Notes: a model not told the origin generated them from the letters alone. Shown: positions 45,210 through 56,388, numbered from the stretch's first letter. The stretch: 64,000 bases of DNA from Hydractinia symbiolongicarpus (GCF_029227915.1 NC_079875.1:26296001-26360000), one strand, 5' to 3'. Made by a program: numbers and translations.

Positions 45210-45660
45210 CTAACTGTCTTCTACACGTTCAATTCGCACTGAAACTGGCTCTATACGCGTATAGATGGAAAATCCGGCGGTTTTAACACGATAACCATGT
45301 TTTTCTTTCTTGTATTTGCCCACATCAACGGTGAATAGTGAAAGAATTTGTTCTTCCTGTTGACTGAGATACACCAACGGCGTAGGGACGTTGCACATTC
45401 GTGGTACATTATATTTATTGTCACCACATTCGCACGTTGAAATCTTTGATAATTTTTTATTCTGCAATAATTAGGTAACATTTTGTCTCTTTGGAGCATT
45501 TGGCATTGTTCACAAAATGTCCAAGCATATTGGCAGCACCATTGTCGTATTTCCTTTCCTGTTTGTTCCTGTTTGTAACGGAACAAGGTTTATGGAAGGT
45601 GAATAAACACGATTTACGGAAAATTGCGTTTTGCGAATCTGTGTAAATCTTCCTCACTTT
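45210..45660 (-). pseudogene. Fragment of a Helitron/PIF1-helicase-type protein, pre-helicase region
   Basis: Overlapping minus frames encode a Cys-rich block (CCQYAWTFCEQCQMLQRDKM), then CECGDNKYNVP, then a segment ending QQEEQILSLFTVDVGKYKK and KHGYRVKTAGF. Such blocks precede the helicase in a family of invertebrate PIF1-like/Helitron-like proteins (recalled resemblance). The frame changes near 45468. The fragment starts within 10 bases of the broken end of the 28S rDNA. Confidence 0.45.
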
Positions 45661-46022
45661 TTGCTTCTGTTCTTTCCTTTATCTAAAATACAGTCAGTTA
45701 TCGCATAATGTAGTAATGCTATTTAATACAAAAAAGAATACACTTTTTCGTCGTGAAGTAGCAGATGACAGCGCCTTTTCAACCATGTATGAGAAGTCAA
45801 TGGATTCAGCGGATTCTAAAGTTATTAAAAATCGCGAAAAAAATATATAAGTAAATAATGCAAAAAATAAAATATAGTAAATTTCTTAACAAGTAGTGTA
45901 TGCAATGTACATAATACAACATCTTGTCAATCCTATTACTTCTTCTTGGTTCATCTAAGTACTTATCGAATATCTTAATATAAAATGAGAATTATAAGAC
46001 ATTGTGACATTAGTGCAATAAT
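45661..46022. other. Non-coding interval
   Basis: AT-rich, no feature seen. Confidence 0.3.
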
Positions 46023-46440
46023 TTAGTCAATAAATGTTAAATGAATTACTTCTTCATCCTTTTGGGTCAGCGTAGCACCTGTTACTGCCAAAGTAACTTT
46101 TTTCAATTTCGACTTTGAGGGTTTTTCTTGTTCAGATTTTCTATTAGATGGTTGTAACGATTCCTTCACTTTAGATATTCGGTCTTTTACCATGTTGTTC
46201 AGCTTCTTATCGCCAAGCAACGGCAAGTTTTCCTCAATTGTCTCAAGAGTTGGTTTCAAGTGTTTCGGATAACTCTGACAAGGCTACCTTAGGTCGGTTC
46301 AGCCATTCGCATGTGAATGACTAACTTTTTGCAAAAATCATCATCCGAACCTGTTTCTTCTTTGGTTGCAGGACCATAACCACGTATAAAATCCTTAGCG
46401 AATTGGTCTAAGAAATTGACAGCTGTTTTTGTAATTTTTT
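46023..46440 (-). pseudogene. Decayed coding fragment, unknown family
   Basis: Minus-strand frames at about 46430-46300 (NFLDQFAKDFIRGYGPATKE, then CKKLVIHMRMAEP) and 46259-46023 (TLETIEENLPLLGDKKLNNM, then a Lys/Ser-rich tail) read as consecutive parts of one protein joined by frame changes around 46260-46300. It is charged and helical in appearance, with no catalytic motif seen. It may belong to a mobile-element protein. Confidence 0.35.
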
Positions 46441-48077
46441 TGTTACACATTTCTAAATTAAGGAAAACATGAGGATAATGGAAAGATAAAAATAATCCTT
46501 TTAAGTAATTAAGAATTGAAGAGTAAAGTGTAACATTAAAATACTCACCGGTGTAGAATATGAAGCACTGTCAGTTTCGACGGCTAAATGTGGAATGAAA
46601 ATGCAGTTGCTGTCATCAGTATTTATACTTTTTTTCCATAACAATTAAAGTGACCTTTGACCCCAAGACTTTCTAGCGAAATCTGATTGGTTGAACGTCT
46701 ATCTCACCACTTTGAAATGCGCATTAATATTTTTTGCGTTGTCTAATTGGCTGAAATTGTATCTTTCCTTTTTATTTCATCCAATGAATGATGTTTTCAA
46801 CATTAATATGATTGGATAAAAATAATCACACCATTTTACTCTCTAGTTCCATATTTAGGAAATTTTATGTTGCAGGTGCGGCCCCTGTGTAAAGATAAAA
46901 TGGGAAGGCCCTTTTTATTTACTCGGGAAACGTAAAGTCAATGTCAAATGCCATAATAATAATAATTGGTTCAAATAAATGTTGTTATAGTACGCTACCT
47001 TACATTTTTAATTTAAAAAAAAACTTATACAAAGTAATTAGCAATTAAAAAGTTCTGTATAGGATAGGTGAGCGTGATATAAAGAACACAAAAAATGACC
47101 ATTTTAAAACAAATTACAAAATGTTAAACAAATTATTTAGAAGATAACTGTGTTAATGCTGGTGAAATTGTAATGGTACGTCACGCTCCATTTTAATATG
47201 TAAAAATAGGCAATAGTACGCAAAATAAATGACAATATGACATGTCAATTACAACTTCCTAAGTCATGCAAAAATTGGCAGGTGCACTAAAAAGAGTGGA
47301 AAAAAGAAATTATGGCTTGAAGGAGAAGTTATTTGTGTTACAATTATGACACCAATTTTCATTATGACAAAGGTAACCATTGTACTATTCCAAAGACACA
47401 GACACCTTCATAATGATCGTGTAGCATTGTGTTTAATAAATCCGTCTAACAGACATATGCCAACATAATAAAAGCTACAACCGCTATAACGATATCTCAT
47501 TTCCTTCACAGAGCACTAATGGCGACTAGTACCGTTTACCCGATTATGCAAATGCTTTGTACCACCTACATAGTTCCTACTTGTGTTACAATCATTTCTA
47601 TAAAATACGTTGCTTCATTCACGGACAAAGAATTCTTCGCGCGACGCAGGTGCAGGGATGCGACAAACGGCTGCTCGGCTTACATAATTGTTGCTGCGCG
47701 CAACGTGTTAATTAAGTAATGATTGAAATGTGGCGTTAACAATTGAACAGGTGGTATGCACAGTCTTATTTGCAGTTTATATAAAGTTGCATAACATGTT
47801 AGACTACAATATTCAGTTCACCCTTTATTCTCAGTAACTGAGGATCAGTTTATGTGAATGTGTTTTCCTTTTTTATTATGTTAAATGGTACGTCACACGA
47901 CTGCTATGGTAAAACATATGGTATGCCACGTCACTGACGCTCTTCGCAGCTATTACATGTGAGTGTAACATGTTTGTTCACCTGACAGTAGGGTTCTGTT
48001 GTACTCTTTTCTTTACTTGCGATATTTATGTCCAAGTGTTTTCCTTTTTTATTATGTTAAATGGTCCAAATTTTTAG
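46441..48077. other. Non-coding interval with a 174-bp-spaced direct repeat
   Basis: No gene supported. A 30-base direct repeat (GTGTTTTCCTTTTTTATTAT and following TGTTAAATGGT) occurs at about 47861 and 48035, flanking about 145 bp. Confidence 0.4.
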
Positions 48078-49209
48078 CTAAACCACTGGATAAAAGTGAC
48101 TTGCTTTGGGTGCGGTCAAAAACCAGATGTCACATAATCTTTTAACTCGAGAGACTGCTACGTAGCCACATCCACCGCTTAATTTGTCTATGTCAAACCA
48201 GACTATCGCTCTTTTTATTGTTTTACCTTGTGCTTTATATATTGTTGTAGCGTACGCCAGTCTCAAAGGATAATATGCACGCTGTTCAGGTGTTGAGACC
48301 ATATATATTGGACGTACTTTCCCATTCTCAAGCTTCACAAAAAGCGTTTTGCCTTCAATGTTGACAAGACAGCATAGCTGACCATTAACTACGCCGTGTC
48401 TTTTGTCTCTATTTTCTGTTATCACAAGGCGAACGTTCTTATAAAGCTTGTGAGTTACATTGTCACATAATTTCACATTACAAACAGGCAAGGACTCTGA
48501 AAAGATATAGTCACATTTTTTGTTTGTGACCGTCAGAAATGTTGCTTCGGAACAGGACGTGAAGGCTTGCAAGATTTCGCTGTCAGTTGGCAAGCAATGA
48601 TCCAGCAAAATACGGTCATGCAGGTAATGTCTCAATTGTTTGGCCGTTGGGGAAAAGTGACGAATTATGTCCAGAAATTTGAAACTTTTTATCGCTACAC
48701 CGGTGCTGTTCTGTCAAGTTAAAAGGAACACACATTTTCCTTAACGTCTGATCTTGCAAAAGATTTTTCTAAATGTAAAATATCATTTTCTAAATGTAAA
48801 TATTATTACATGATAATAGCATAAATTCCAGTTTATAGTTGCGTTATATTCCTTATTCACAGGGATGTAAAAGGACGAATGAACTGTATCGCATTTTATG
48901 CTAGCACCAAATATAGCTTGATACGAGCACGTCAGGTATCCAGTGGAACAAACAACTAAAGTTTTGCAGTCTTTTTTCACAGCATGTTCAATCATGTGTT
49001 TTAATACTTCCGATTTTCCCAAAAAAGAAAATAAGCGGAAGGAAGGAATTTTGGAAGAAAGCATAACATTGCAGTTCATGAAAATGAAGGTTACCTATGC
49101 CAGGTTTTCCTGTTATTAACAGGAATGAATACTGGATCTGTTGATCGTTACGTAATTCAGTGATACTACTTTTAAACGTTTTATAGCACATAATCTGCTG
49201 CCCAACCAA
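48078..49209 (-). pseudogene. PIF1/RecD-type (SF1B) helicase fragment
   Basis: A minus frame at 49209-48988 has the Walker A start SFLLITGKPGIG. A frame at 49079-48783 continues with KSEVLKHMIEHAVKKDCKTL and CSTGYL. The last frame (48635-48078) holds the C-terminal helicase motifs AYATTIYKAQGKTI (motif V) and GYVAVSRVK (motif VI). The Walker A lysine/serine are split from the glycines by about 90 bases that begin GTAACC like an intron but end without a normal AG acceptor. A stretch around 48640-48780 with motifs II-IV is missing or degraded. The family resembles helicases joined to Rep-type nucleases in mobile elements. Broken as written. Confidence 0.7.
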
Positions 49210-49688
49210 TACATTTTATGGTGAGTCAAAATTCTGTAATGAAGATAGTTCAGCAGATCAAAACGTTAAAAAGGAAAAGAATTATGATACATAGAAAAAT
49301 GCAAGTGATGCAGTAAGAACGTTAGTAATTGTATTGAAATAACCATTATACCTTAAAACCTGTAATTCCCATAAAGTCAAGGTGTTGAACATTCCTTGTA
49401 GGTAATAAATGAAATTATTAACATAGTAATTTAAAAAAAATTTAAAAAAGTACCATTTGCATTTATTGCATAGACAAAGAACTTCAAATATTCCGGTATA
49501 TTTCTTGAAACTTTGAGATTGTTTACCGATATGAATGGGACGTTCATTATGGTGTGTTGCCAGAAATATAACTGCTGGAAAATATTGCAGAATTTCACAC
49601 CAACCAAAGTGTTGTTACCTTAAATCAATAAAAATAAATATTATAGAAGTAGCTAAATATGTAATATTCTCTTTTACATGTCTGTTTA
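49210..49688. other. Degraded interval between two parts of the Rep/PIF1-type gene
   Basis: AT-rich, intron-like or decayed. No motif recognised. Confidence 0.35.
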
Positions 49689-50010
49689 TTAAGTGATACC
49701 TTTATATTTCTTTGGTTGAGCTTTTTCAGTATCATAAAGTCGTAGATATTGTAACAGATTTAAATCCTCGTCACAGTCACGCGACTGGTATTTTTGTACG
49801 ATTTTATTGTTTTCTGTTTTTTCATACGGTGGTATGACAAATCGTTTTGTGTGTGAACTTGTCCACGCAGCTTTTATCTCGCTCAGCGCCAGCCACATCT
49901 CTGGTTCATAAGGAGTTAAATCTCGAACAAAACGAAATGCACCTTGATGCCCTGTTAAATCTCCAGCAATGACAGCTTTAACCCTATTCGGTCCGCCCCC
50001 TGACGGTTTT
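49689..50010 (-). pseudogene. Linker region of a Rep/PIF1-type mobile-element protein
   Basis: From about 50010 the minus strand reads SGGGPNRVKAVIAGDLTG, then HQGAFRFVRDLTPYEPEMWL, then ALSEIKAAWTSSH, ending at 49689. From memory this block lies between the N-terminal Rep-like domain and the PIF1 helicase in a cnidarian multi-copy family. It lies upstream of, and on the same strand as, the helicase fragment at 48078-49209, in the expected order. It shows no stop over about 100 codons. Confidence 0.5.
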
Positions 50011-50190
50011 TTTTAATAACTCCTGATTGCTTTCTTATATGGCTATGATACTTACTGAGTTTTAACATTTTTCTATTAGACACCTGCATGCTAATTTTTT
50101 AGGTCCCATACCTTTCAGAGGCTTTGATATTAGCCATTACTCGAAACTACCCCTAAAAATCTCTATGAAATCCTTATAATGGGGAAAATA

Positions 50191-50419
50191 TAACTAGAAA
50201 TTAAAAAAAGGTTGCGAAGCATTACGCAAGTTGCAAGCAAAATCGAAACTAGCCAATAGTTGACCCTATTGCTTTTGTTTCTCTTTGATATAATACGACG
50301 AGGTGCTTACATCTTACTGCAGCTGATATCTGGGAAATACACCAAAACTGAATATCATAGACGTAGAAAACCCCTGGACGAGGTTGTAAAATAAACCCGC
50401 CTCGGAACAACAATAACTC
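50191..50419. repeat. Dispersed repeat, copy 2 (first copy at 4222-4450)
   Basis: Homologous to 4222-4450 in the same orientation, with the shared GGTTGCGAAGCATTACGCAA, GATATCTGGGAAATACACC and GACGAGGTTG landmarks. Here no SAP-type ORF follows. Confidence 0.75.
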
Positions 50420-50885
50420 GTTGTGCAAAAGTTGTGATTTTTTGGCAAAAATACAATATATATATGCGGAATATTTCTTTTAAGAAGGTACGAGAAATTT
50501 AGATCGCGCGAAACTAAACATAAACGATAACTAAGAAATTTCGTAAAACCTCTTTTTCACAGAATTATAAAATTAAATATTGACAATAATCACAATATTG
50601 TCAGTGGTGGCCGACGTAAATCCAACATTGATGAAGCTTTTAGCACTAAAAATCCATGCAAAGTTATACTTTTATAAAGTTAAAACCCTTATTTTAAAGG
50701 AGTGCAATACATCGAGTTCTACAATCCGTAGTGTGCGAAAATGTCACGAATTAAGGGGATGTGCATCGTAAGGTACTTTTTCAACCGGAAAATAATACTC
50801 AGAACACAGATAATAATAGAGACTTTCAGAGACAAGAAGGCGAACGAAGCAGCATGTGTTTTTTTCACTTAAAAATAACGGCACT
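50420..50885. other. Non-coding interval left of the tandem array
   Basis: No gene seen. The array begins sharply at 50886/50887 directly after CACTA. Confidence 0.4.
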
Positions 50886-51076
50886 ACAATCCCAGACAAA
50901 ATATAGTGGCAATTTTCACAAAATACAGTTTCTCTCACCCTCCTCCCCCATATCAGTGTTGCTTCTATGCGTCAGGGCACAAAACAAGGCCTAAATCAAC
51001 TCTGATATTGGGGGAAGGGGGGTACACTGAATTTTCACTGGAATGACATTTTGCCACTTATTTTGTCTGGGATTGT
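50886..51076. repeat. Palindrome P1 (unit junction), 191 bp
   Basis: The left arm begins ACAATCCCAGACAAAATA and the right arm ends TATTTTGTCTGGGATTGT. The arms pair over about 75-80 bp with small gaps, around a loop containing TCTATGCGTCAGGGCACAAA. In later units the arms extend outwards by a few bases (TCAGAC). It can be read either as a foldback element or as two long transposon inverted repeats meeting back to back, with true termini near the loop (CAACTCTGATATTGGGGG and CAACACTGATATGGGGG). Further copies at 53638-53828, 56389-56579, 59141-59331 and 61894-62084. Confidence 0.9.
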
Positions 51077-51453
51077 CTGAAAATTGGAAAAAAAAATTGA
51101 ACAGAGGTTTCCTTACCAGGTTCAAAACAGTTCAAAAATGAAAAAAGTCTTAACATACTCTAAATAAGACTGCTCCAACACATCTTGTATCAAACAGCTA
51201 GCCCATGTGGCCATGTGCTTGGTAGCCATCTTTTATTCAAAATTCAGTACTTTTACATGAGGAATGAAATGTAAACAAACAGTAATGGTAGAGTTTACTG
51301 TGTGATTCATACAAATTGAGTTTCTGAGCTACATAATACATATTTTTACAAGTTGGAGGCTAAGGTGTGCTCCCTTCAAATCAACATAAGCTAGCCTAAA
51401 TAAAAAAAACTGCAAATAATGATATAAACTACAAGAATTTTATATACAAACGC

Positions 51454-51711
51454 ATGCCTTATGTTTTCAGTTTTAAAAGTTTAATAGGCATGAGCGCCGA
51501 CAACAGTTTTGAAAAATTGGACTTTACACAAAATTTATCGAATCGTGACAATAGAAGAGCTTATTTGATAACATATTCACAAGCAGACATGGAAAAGGTC
51601 CCCAACACTCAGCGTTTCTCCGAGATAATTCTTGAGGCATTTCACAACGGGGCCAGCTGCTTTGCAAAACTTGTTTTGTTAGGTTCTGAGTATGATAGCA
51701 ATAGTTTCTAA
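51454..51711 (+). pseudogene. Rep-like N-terminal fragment, unit 1
   Basis: An 85-codon ORF (from an upstream ATG; MSADNS is the likelier start at 51490). Its core RRAYLITYSQADMEKVPN and FSEIILEAFHNGAS resembles the extreme N-terminus of a cnidarian multi-copy family that continues with an HUH-type Rep nuclease domain. Here the frame ends soon after, before any HUH motif, so no nuclease activity is expected. It could also be a first exon, but no downstream exon is seen. Repeated in all units, with stop codon at the same place. Confidence 0.45.
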
Positions 51712-51718
51712 TTGTTTT

Positions 51719-51933
51719 GTCACATGTCACCAACATGTCACCAACGAGTCACCAACATGTTACCAGTGAAAATGACAAAAAAGACACATGTCACCACATG
51801 TCACCAAACAGTATTATAATAGTATTAGTATATTTTATATTATTAGTGGTGACGTGTGGTGACGCGTCATTTTGGTGGGCATGTATTGGTGACATGTTGG
51901 TGACTTGTTGGTGACGCATTGGTGACGGGTGAC
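51719..51933. repeat. Inverted array of GTCACC motifs, unit 1
   Basis: The left half carries repeated GTCACC (ATGTCACCAACATGTCACC, then GAGTCACC and so on) and the right half the complement GGTGAC at similar spacing. The two halves form arms of about 85 bp around an AT-rich loop (AGTATTATAATAGTATTAG). Repeated short motifs in both orientations look like protein-binding sites (iteron-like or transposase-binding). Copies lie at 54471-54685, 57222-57436, 59975-60189 and 62728-62942. Confidence 0.85.
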
Positions 51934-52000
51934 CCTAAACCTACAAATGGAAAATCACACTATATAAAACATTTCTCCCAACAAAAAAATGAAAAGTAAT

Positions 52001-53161
52001 TTAATACTTGGTTCTGTTGCCTTTTCCTTGAACCACAAGCTTCAGTCGCTTTGGTATTGACTCGATCGTTCTGTTTATAATGTCGGTAGAAAAGTTTTCG
52101 ATAGTGCGTTTTACCCTTTGGCAAAATTGCTTGTAGCTCTCTGGTGTCAGTTGCATTCGTAGGGCATCATCACGAATCTGCTTCTTTACAAGGTGAAAAA
52201 CATTCTCTATAGGATTGAGATCCGGGGAACGTGCTGGAATCACGAACATCGTGCAATTTATGGAAGCCATTGCCTTTTTCGCAGCCTTTGAAACTTGTCG
52301 CGGATCTCCATCTTGCAAAAATGTATGGCATTGAGGATTGACAGTACGTGTAAATGTTTTTGGAAAATGCGTTTTCACAAATTCAGCAAAGGTTTTTCCA
52401 GTCAGTTTGTCTTCCATTTGTTCACAAAGAACTACGCCACGATCGTAAGATATTCCAACAAAAAACTGAGCCATTTTGCCCCCACTCCCTTCCTTCTTGC
52501 CTTTTGTGGTTTGACTATAACCTTCTTTTGCGAGTCTCCAAGTCATTGCGCCAGCTCCTCGAGCCTCTCCGTGCGGATTGCTTTTGTGACCAAAACTCAC
52601 CCCATCAAAATAAAACGCAATTTCATATTTCCAAAAATCAGTTCCCACAGGAAGCATTTCTCTTGCAAATGCAAGTCTCTTGACCTTGTCGGTTTTCGTG
52701 ACGAGACCTTTCTTTCGAGCTTGACGATAATTATATCCATGTTTGTGTAAGCAACGACGTACTGTTCTTGTTGATACATGTGCCAGGTTCGCTTCTTCTT
52801 GAATGCGCTTGGATGAAAATTGATTCCGCTCCTCGCGAAGTCTTGTTATCGTTCTAAGTACGGTACGTTCATCGCGAACTGTCAATTTCCTTGGTCTTCC
52901 AGTGTTGTTGTGTCGCTTGTCTTTACGACCGAGCTCATGTTTCATGTGTCGGTGTATGCTGCGGAAGGCAAATTGAGGAAACATTTTTTTTATTTCTGCA
53001 CCCGTCATTTCGTTTTGTTGATGAAGTACCTTAAAGTACGTCGACATTTCAGGCGTAATCTTTTTGGTGATGTTGCGTTGCTGTTGCATTTTGTTATTTA
53101 TAGCTTTATATCTGAAAGTACAAGTTTTGTTAGAAGCAAACTGAAATTTTAATGTGGTCAC
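52001..53161 (-). CDS. Tc1/mariner-type DD34E transposase, unit 1
   Basis: 386 codons, no interruption. The N-terminal third (about residues 35-150) carries paired helix-turn-helix DNA-binding domains, with a GRPRKL linker motif at 88-93 between them, as in Tc1/Tc3 transposases. The catalytic DDE domain has Asp186 (AFYFDGVSF), Asp284 (FLQDGDPRQ) and Glu319 (SPDLNPIEN). The spacing Asp284-Glu319 leaves 34 residues, the Tc1 signature DD34E. All three acidic residues are present, so it could be active. It would cut and paste an element at TA sites. The C-terminus is basic. It reads towards the GTCACC repeat of the same unit. Confidence 0.95.
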   Translation of the reverse strand: MTTLKFQFASNKTCTFRYKAINNKMQQQRNITKKITPEMSTYFKVLHQQNEMTGAEIKKMFPQFAFRSIHRHMKHELGRKDKRHNNTGRPRKLTVRDERTVLRTITRLREERNQFSSKRIQEEANLAHVSTRTVRRCLHKHGYNYRQARKKGLVTKTDKVKRLAFAREMLPVGTDFWKYEIAFYFDGVSFGHKSNPHGEARGAGAMTWRLAKEGYSQTTKGKKEGSGGKMAQFFVGISYDRGVVLCEQMEDKLTGKTFAEFVKTHFPKTFTRTVNPQCHTFLQDGDPRQVSKAAKKAMASINCTMFVIPARSPDLNPIENVFHLVKKQIRDDALRMQLTPESYKQFCQRVKRTIENFSTDIINRTIESIPKRLKLVVQGKGNRTKY

Positions 53162-53637
53162 CAGTACGGAACGCTTTGTTTACATATGTTTTTGTCCTGA
53201 ATCTGAACACGAAAATACAAACAAACGTTGAAGCGAACGTTCAAATTTACCGTTTAACATTAACATGCTAAATTAACACGTGTAAATGTAAACGCAGCTG
53301 TTTCGCACTGGTATATACAGTTTTTAGTACGTTAATATGCACATAAGACTTTAATAGAGAGATTATTTATCGGATTTGTTTGTATATAGCAAAAAAAAAA
53401 AGAAAACGGTATATTTTTATCACAAAGGCGAAGTTTATGCGTCGAATTCTTCCCTGGAGGCACGGGAAACTGTACGCAAGCCGAGTGTCACCTGCAAAAT
53501 TGAAGAGATATTTTGCCTTTCAGAACATTTGTTGTTATCATTAACACAAAATATCACTTCACAAAGTACCAAGTTAAATGCCGGACAAAATCGAAAAAGT
53601 TGAAACTGAACTCGGAAAAAGTCTAAACTTGTCTCAG

Positions 53638-53828
53638 ACAATCCCAGACAAAATATAGTGGCAATTTTCACAGAATACAGTTTCTCTCACCCTCCTCCCC
53701 CATATCAGTGTTGCTTCTATGCGTCAGGGCACAAAACAAGGCCTAAATCAACTCTGATATTGAGGGAAGGGGGGTACACTGAATTTTCACTGGAATGACA
53801 TTTTGCCACTTATTTTGTCTGGGATTGT
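53638..53828. repeat. Palindrome P2 (unit junction)
   Basis: Same structure as the palindrome at 50886. Here the outer arms are extended by TCAG, and one base in the right arm differs (TATTGAGGGAAGG). Confidence 0.9.
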
Positions 53829-54205
53829 CTAAAAATTGGAAAAAAAAATTGAACAGAGGTTTCCTTACCAGGTTCAAAACAGTTCAAAAATGAAAAAAGT
53901 CTTAACATACTCTAAATAAGACTGCTCCAACACATCTTGTATCAAACAGCTAGCCCATGTGGCCATGTTCTTGGTAGCCATCTTTTATTCAAAATTCAGT
54001 ACTTTTACATGAGGAATGAAATGTAAACAAACAGTAATGGTAGAGTTTACTGTGTGATTCATACAAATTGAGTTTCTGAGCTACATAATACATATTTTTA
54101 CAAGTTGGAGGCTAAGGTGTGCTCCCTTCAAATCAACATAAGCTAGCCTAAATAAAAAAAACTGCAAATAATGATATAAACTACAAGAATTTTATATACA
54201 AACGC

Positions 54206-54463
54206 ATGCCTTATGTTTTCAGTTTTAAAAGTTTAATAGGCATGAGCGCCGACAACAGTTTTGAAAAATTGGACTTTACACAAAATTTATCGAATCGTGA
54301 CAATAGAAGAGCTTATTTGATAACATATTCACAAGCAGACATGGAAAAGGTCCCCAACACTCAGCGTTTCTCCGAGATAATTCTTGAGGCATTTCACAAC
54401 GGGGCCAGCTGCTTTGCAAAACTTGTTTTGTTAGGTTCTGAGTATGATAGCAATAGTTTCTAA
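54206..54463 (+). pseudogene. Rep-like N-terminal fragment, unit 2
   Basis: Identical in protein sequence to the unit 1 copy. Confidence 0.45.
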
Positions 54464-54470
54464 TTGTTTT

Positions 54471-54685
54471 GTCACATGTCACCAACATGTCACCAACGAG
54501 TCACCAACATGTTACCAGTGAAAATGACAAAAAAGACACATGTCACCACATGTCACCAAACAGTATTATAATAGTATTAGTATATTTTATATTATTAGTG
54601 GTGACGTGTGGTGACGCGTCATTTTGGTGGGCATGTATTGGTGACATGTTGGTGACTTGTTGGTGACGCATTGGTGACGGGTGAC
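54471..54685. repeat. Inverted array of GTCACC motifs, unit 2
   Basis: Same arrangement as in unit 1. Confidence 0.85.
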
Positions 54686-54752
54686 CCTAAACCTACAAAT
54701 GGAAAATCACACTATATAAAACATTTCTCCCAACAAAAAAATGAAAAGTAAT

Positions 54753-55913
54753 TTAATACTTGGTTCTGTTGCCTTTTCCTTGAACCACAAGCTTCAGTCG
54801 CTTTGGTATTGACTCGATCGTTCTGTTTATAATGTCGGTAGAAAAGTTTTCGATAGTGCGTTTTACCCTTTGGCAAAATTGCTTGTAGCTCTCTGGTGTC
54901 AGTTGCATTCGTAGGGCATCATCACGAATCTGCTTCTTTACAAGGTGAAAAACATTCTCTATAGGATTGAGATCCGGGGAACGTGCTGGAATCACGAACA
55001 TCGTGCAATTTATGGAAGCCATTGCCTTTTTCGCAGCCTTTGAAACTTGTCGCGGATCTCCATCTTGCAAAAATGTATGGCATTGAGGATTGACAGTACG
55101 TGTAAATGTTTTTGGAAAATGCGTTTTCACAAATTCAGCAAAGGTTTTTCCAGTCAGTTTGTCTTCCATTTGTTCACAAAGAACTACGCCACGATCGTAA
55201 GATATTCCAACAAAAAACTGAGCCATTTTGCCCCCACTCCCTTCCTTCTTGCCTTTTGTGGTTTGACTATAACCTTCTTTTGCGAGTCTCCAAGTCATTG
55301 CGCCAGCTCCTCGAGCCTCTCCGTGCGGATTGCTTTTGTGACCAAAACTCACCCCATCAAAATAAAACGCAATTTCATATTTCCAAAAATCAGTTCCCAC
55401 AGGAAGCATTTCTCTTGCAAATGCAAGTCTCTTGACCTTGTCGGTTTTCGTGACGAGACCTTTCTTTCGAGCTTGACGATAATTATATCCATGTTTGTGT
55501 AAGCAACGACGTACTGTTCTTGTTGATACATGTGCCAGGTTCGCTTCTTCTTGAATGCGCTTGGATGAAAATTGATTCCGCTCCTCGCGAAGTCTTGTTA
55601 TCGTTCTAAGTACGGTACGTTCATCGCGAACTGTCAATTTCCTTGGTCTTCCAGTGTTGTTGTGTCGCTTGTCTTTACGACCGAGCTCATGTTTCATGTG
55701 TCGGTGTATGCTGCGGAAGGCAAATTGAGGAAACATTTTTTTTATTTCTGCACCCGTCATTTCGTTTTGTTGATGAAGTACCTTAAAGTACGTCGACATT
55801 TCAGGCGTAATCTTTTTGGTGATGTTGCGTTGCTGTTGCATTTTGTTATTTATAGCTTTATATCTGAAAGTACAAGTTTTGTTAGAAGCAAACTGAAATT
55901 TTAATGTGGTCAC
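54753..55913 (-). CDS. Tc1/mariner-type DD34E transposase, unit 2
   Basis: 386 codons, identical in protein sequence to unit 1, with all catalytic acidic residues. Confidence 0.95.
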   Translation of the reverse strand: MTTLKFQFASNKTCTFRYKAINNKMQQQRNITKKITPEMSTYFKVLHQQNEMTGAEIKKMFPQFAFRSIHRHMKHELGRKDKRHNNTGRPRKLTVRDERTVLRTITRLREERNQFSSKRIQEEANLAHVSTRTVRRCLHKHGYNYRQARKKGLVTKTDKVKRLAFAREMLPVGTDFWKYEIAFYFDGVSFGHKSNPHGEARGAGAMTWRLAKEGYSQTTKGKKEGSGGKMAQFFVGISYDRGVVLCEQMEDKLTGKTFAEFVKTHFPKTFTRTVNPQCHTFLQDGDPRQVSKAAKKAMASINCTMFVIPARSPDLNPIENVFHLVKKQIRDDALRMQLTPESYKQFCQRVKRTIENFSTDIINRTIESIPKRLKLVVQGKGNRTKY

Positions 55914-56388
55914 CAGTACGGAACGCTTTGTTTACATATGTTTTTGTCCTGAATCTGAACACGAAAATACAAACAAACGTTGAAGCGAACGTTCAAATTT
56001 ACCGTTTAACATTAACATGCTAAATAACACGTGTAAATGTAAACGCAGCTGTTTCGCACTGGTATATACAGTTTTTAGTACGTTAATATGCACATAAGAC
56101 TTTAATAGAGAGATTATTTATCGGATTTGTTTGTATATAGCAAAAAAAAAAAGAAAACGGTATATTTTTATCACAAAGGCGAAGTTTATGCGTCGAATTC
56201 TTCCCTGGAGGCACGGGAAACTGTACGCAAGCCGAGTGTCACCTGCAAAATTGAAGAGATATTTTGCCTTTCAGAACATTTGTTGTTATCATTAACACAA
56301 AATATCACTTCACAAAGTACCAAGTTAAATGCCGGACAAAATCGAAAAAGTTGAAACTGAACTCGGAAAAAGTCTAAACTTGTCTCAG

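Noticed and set aside
52295-52750. 151-aa plus-strand ORF opposite the transposase, repeated in each unit
   Set aside because: It lies wholly antisense to a recognisable transposase, has no motif of its own, and is conserved only because the units are nearly identical.
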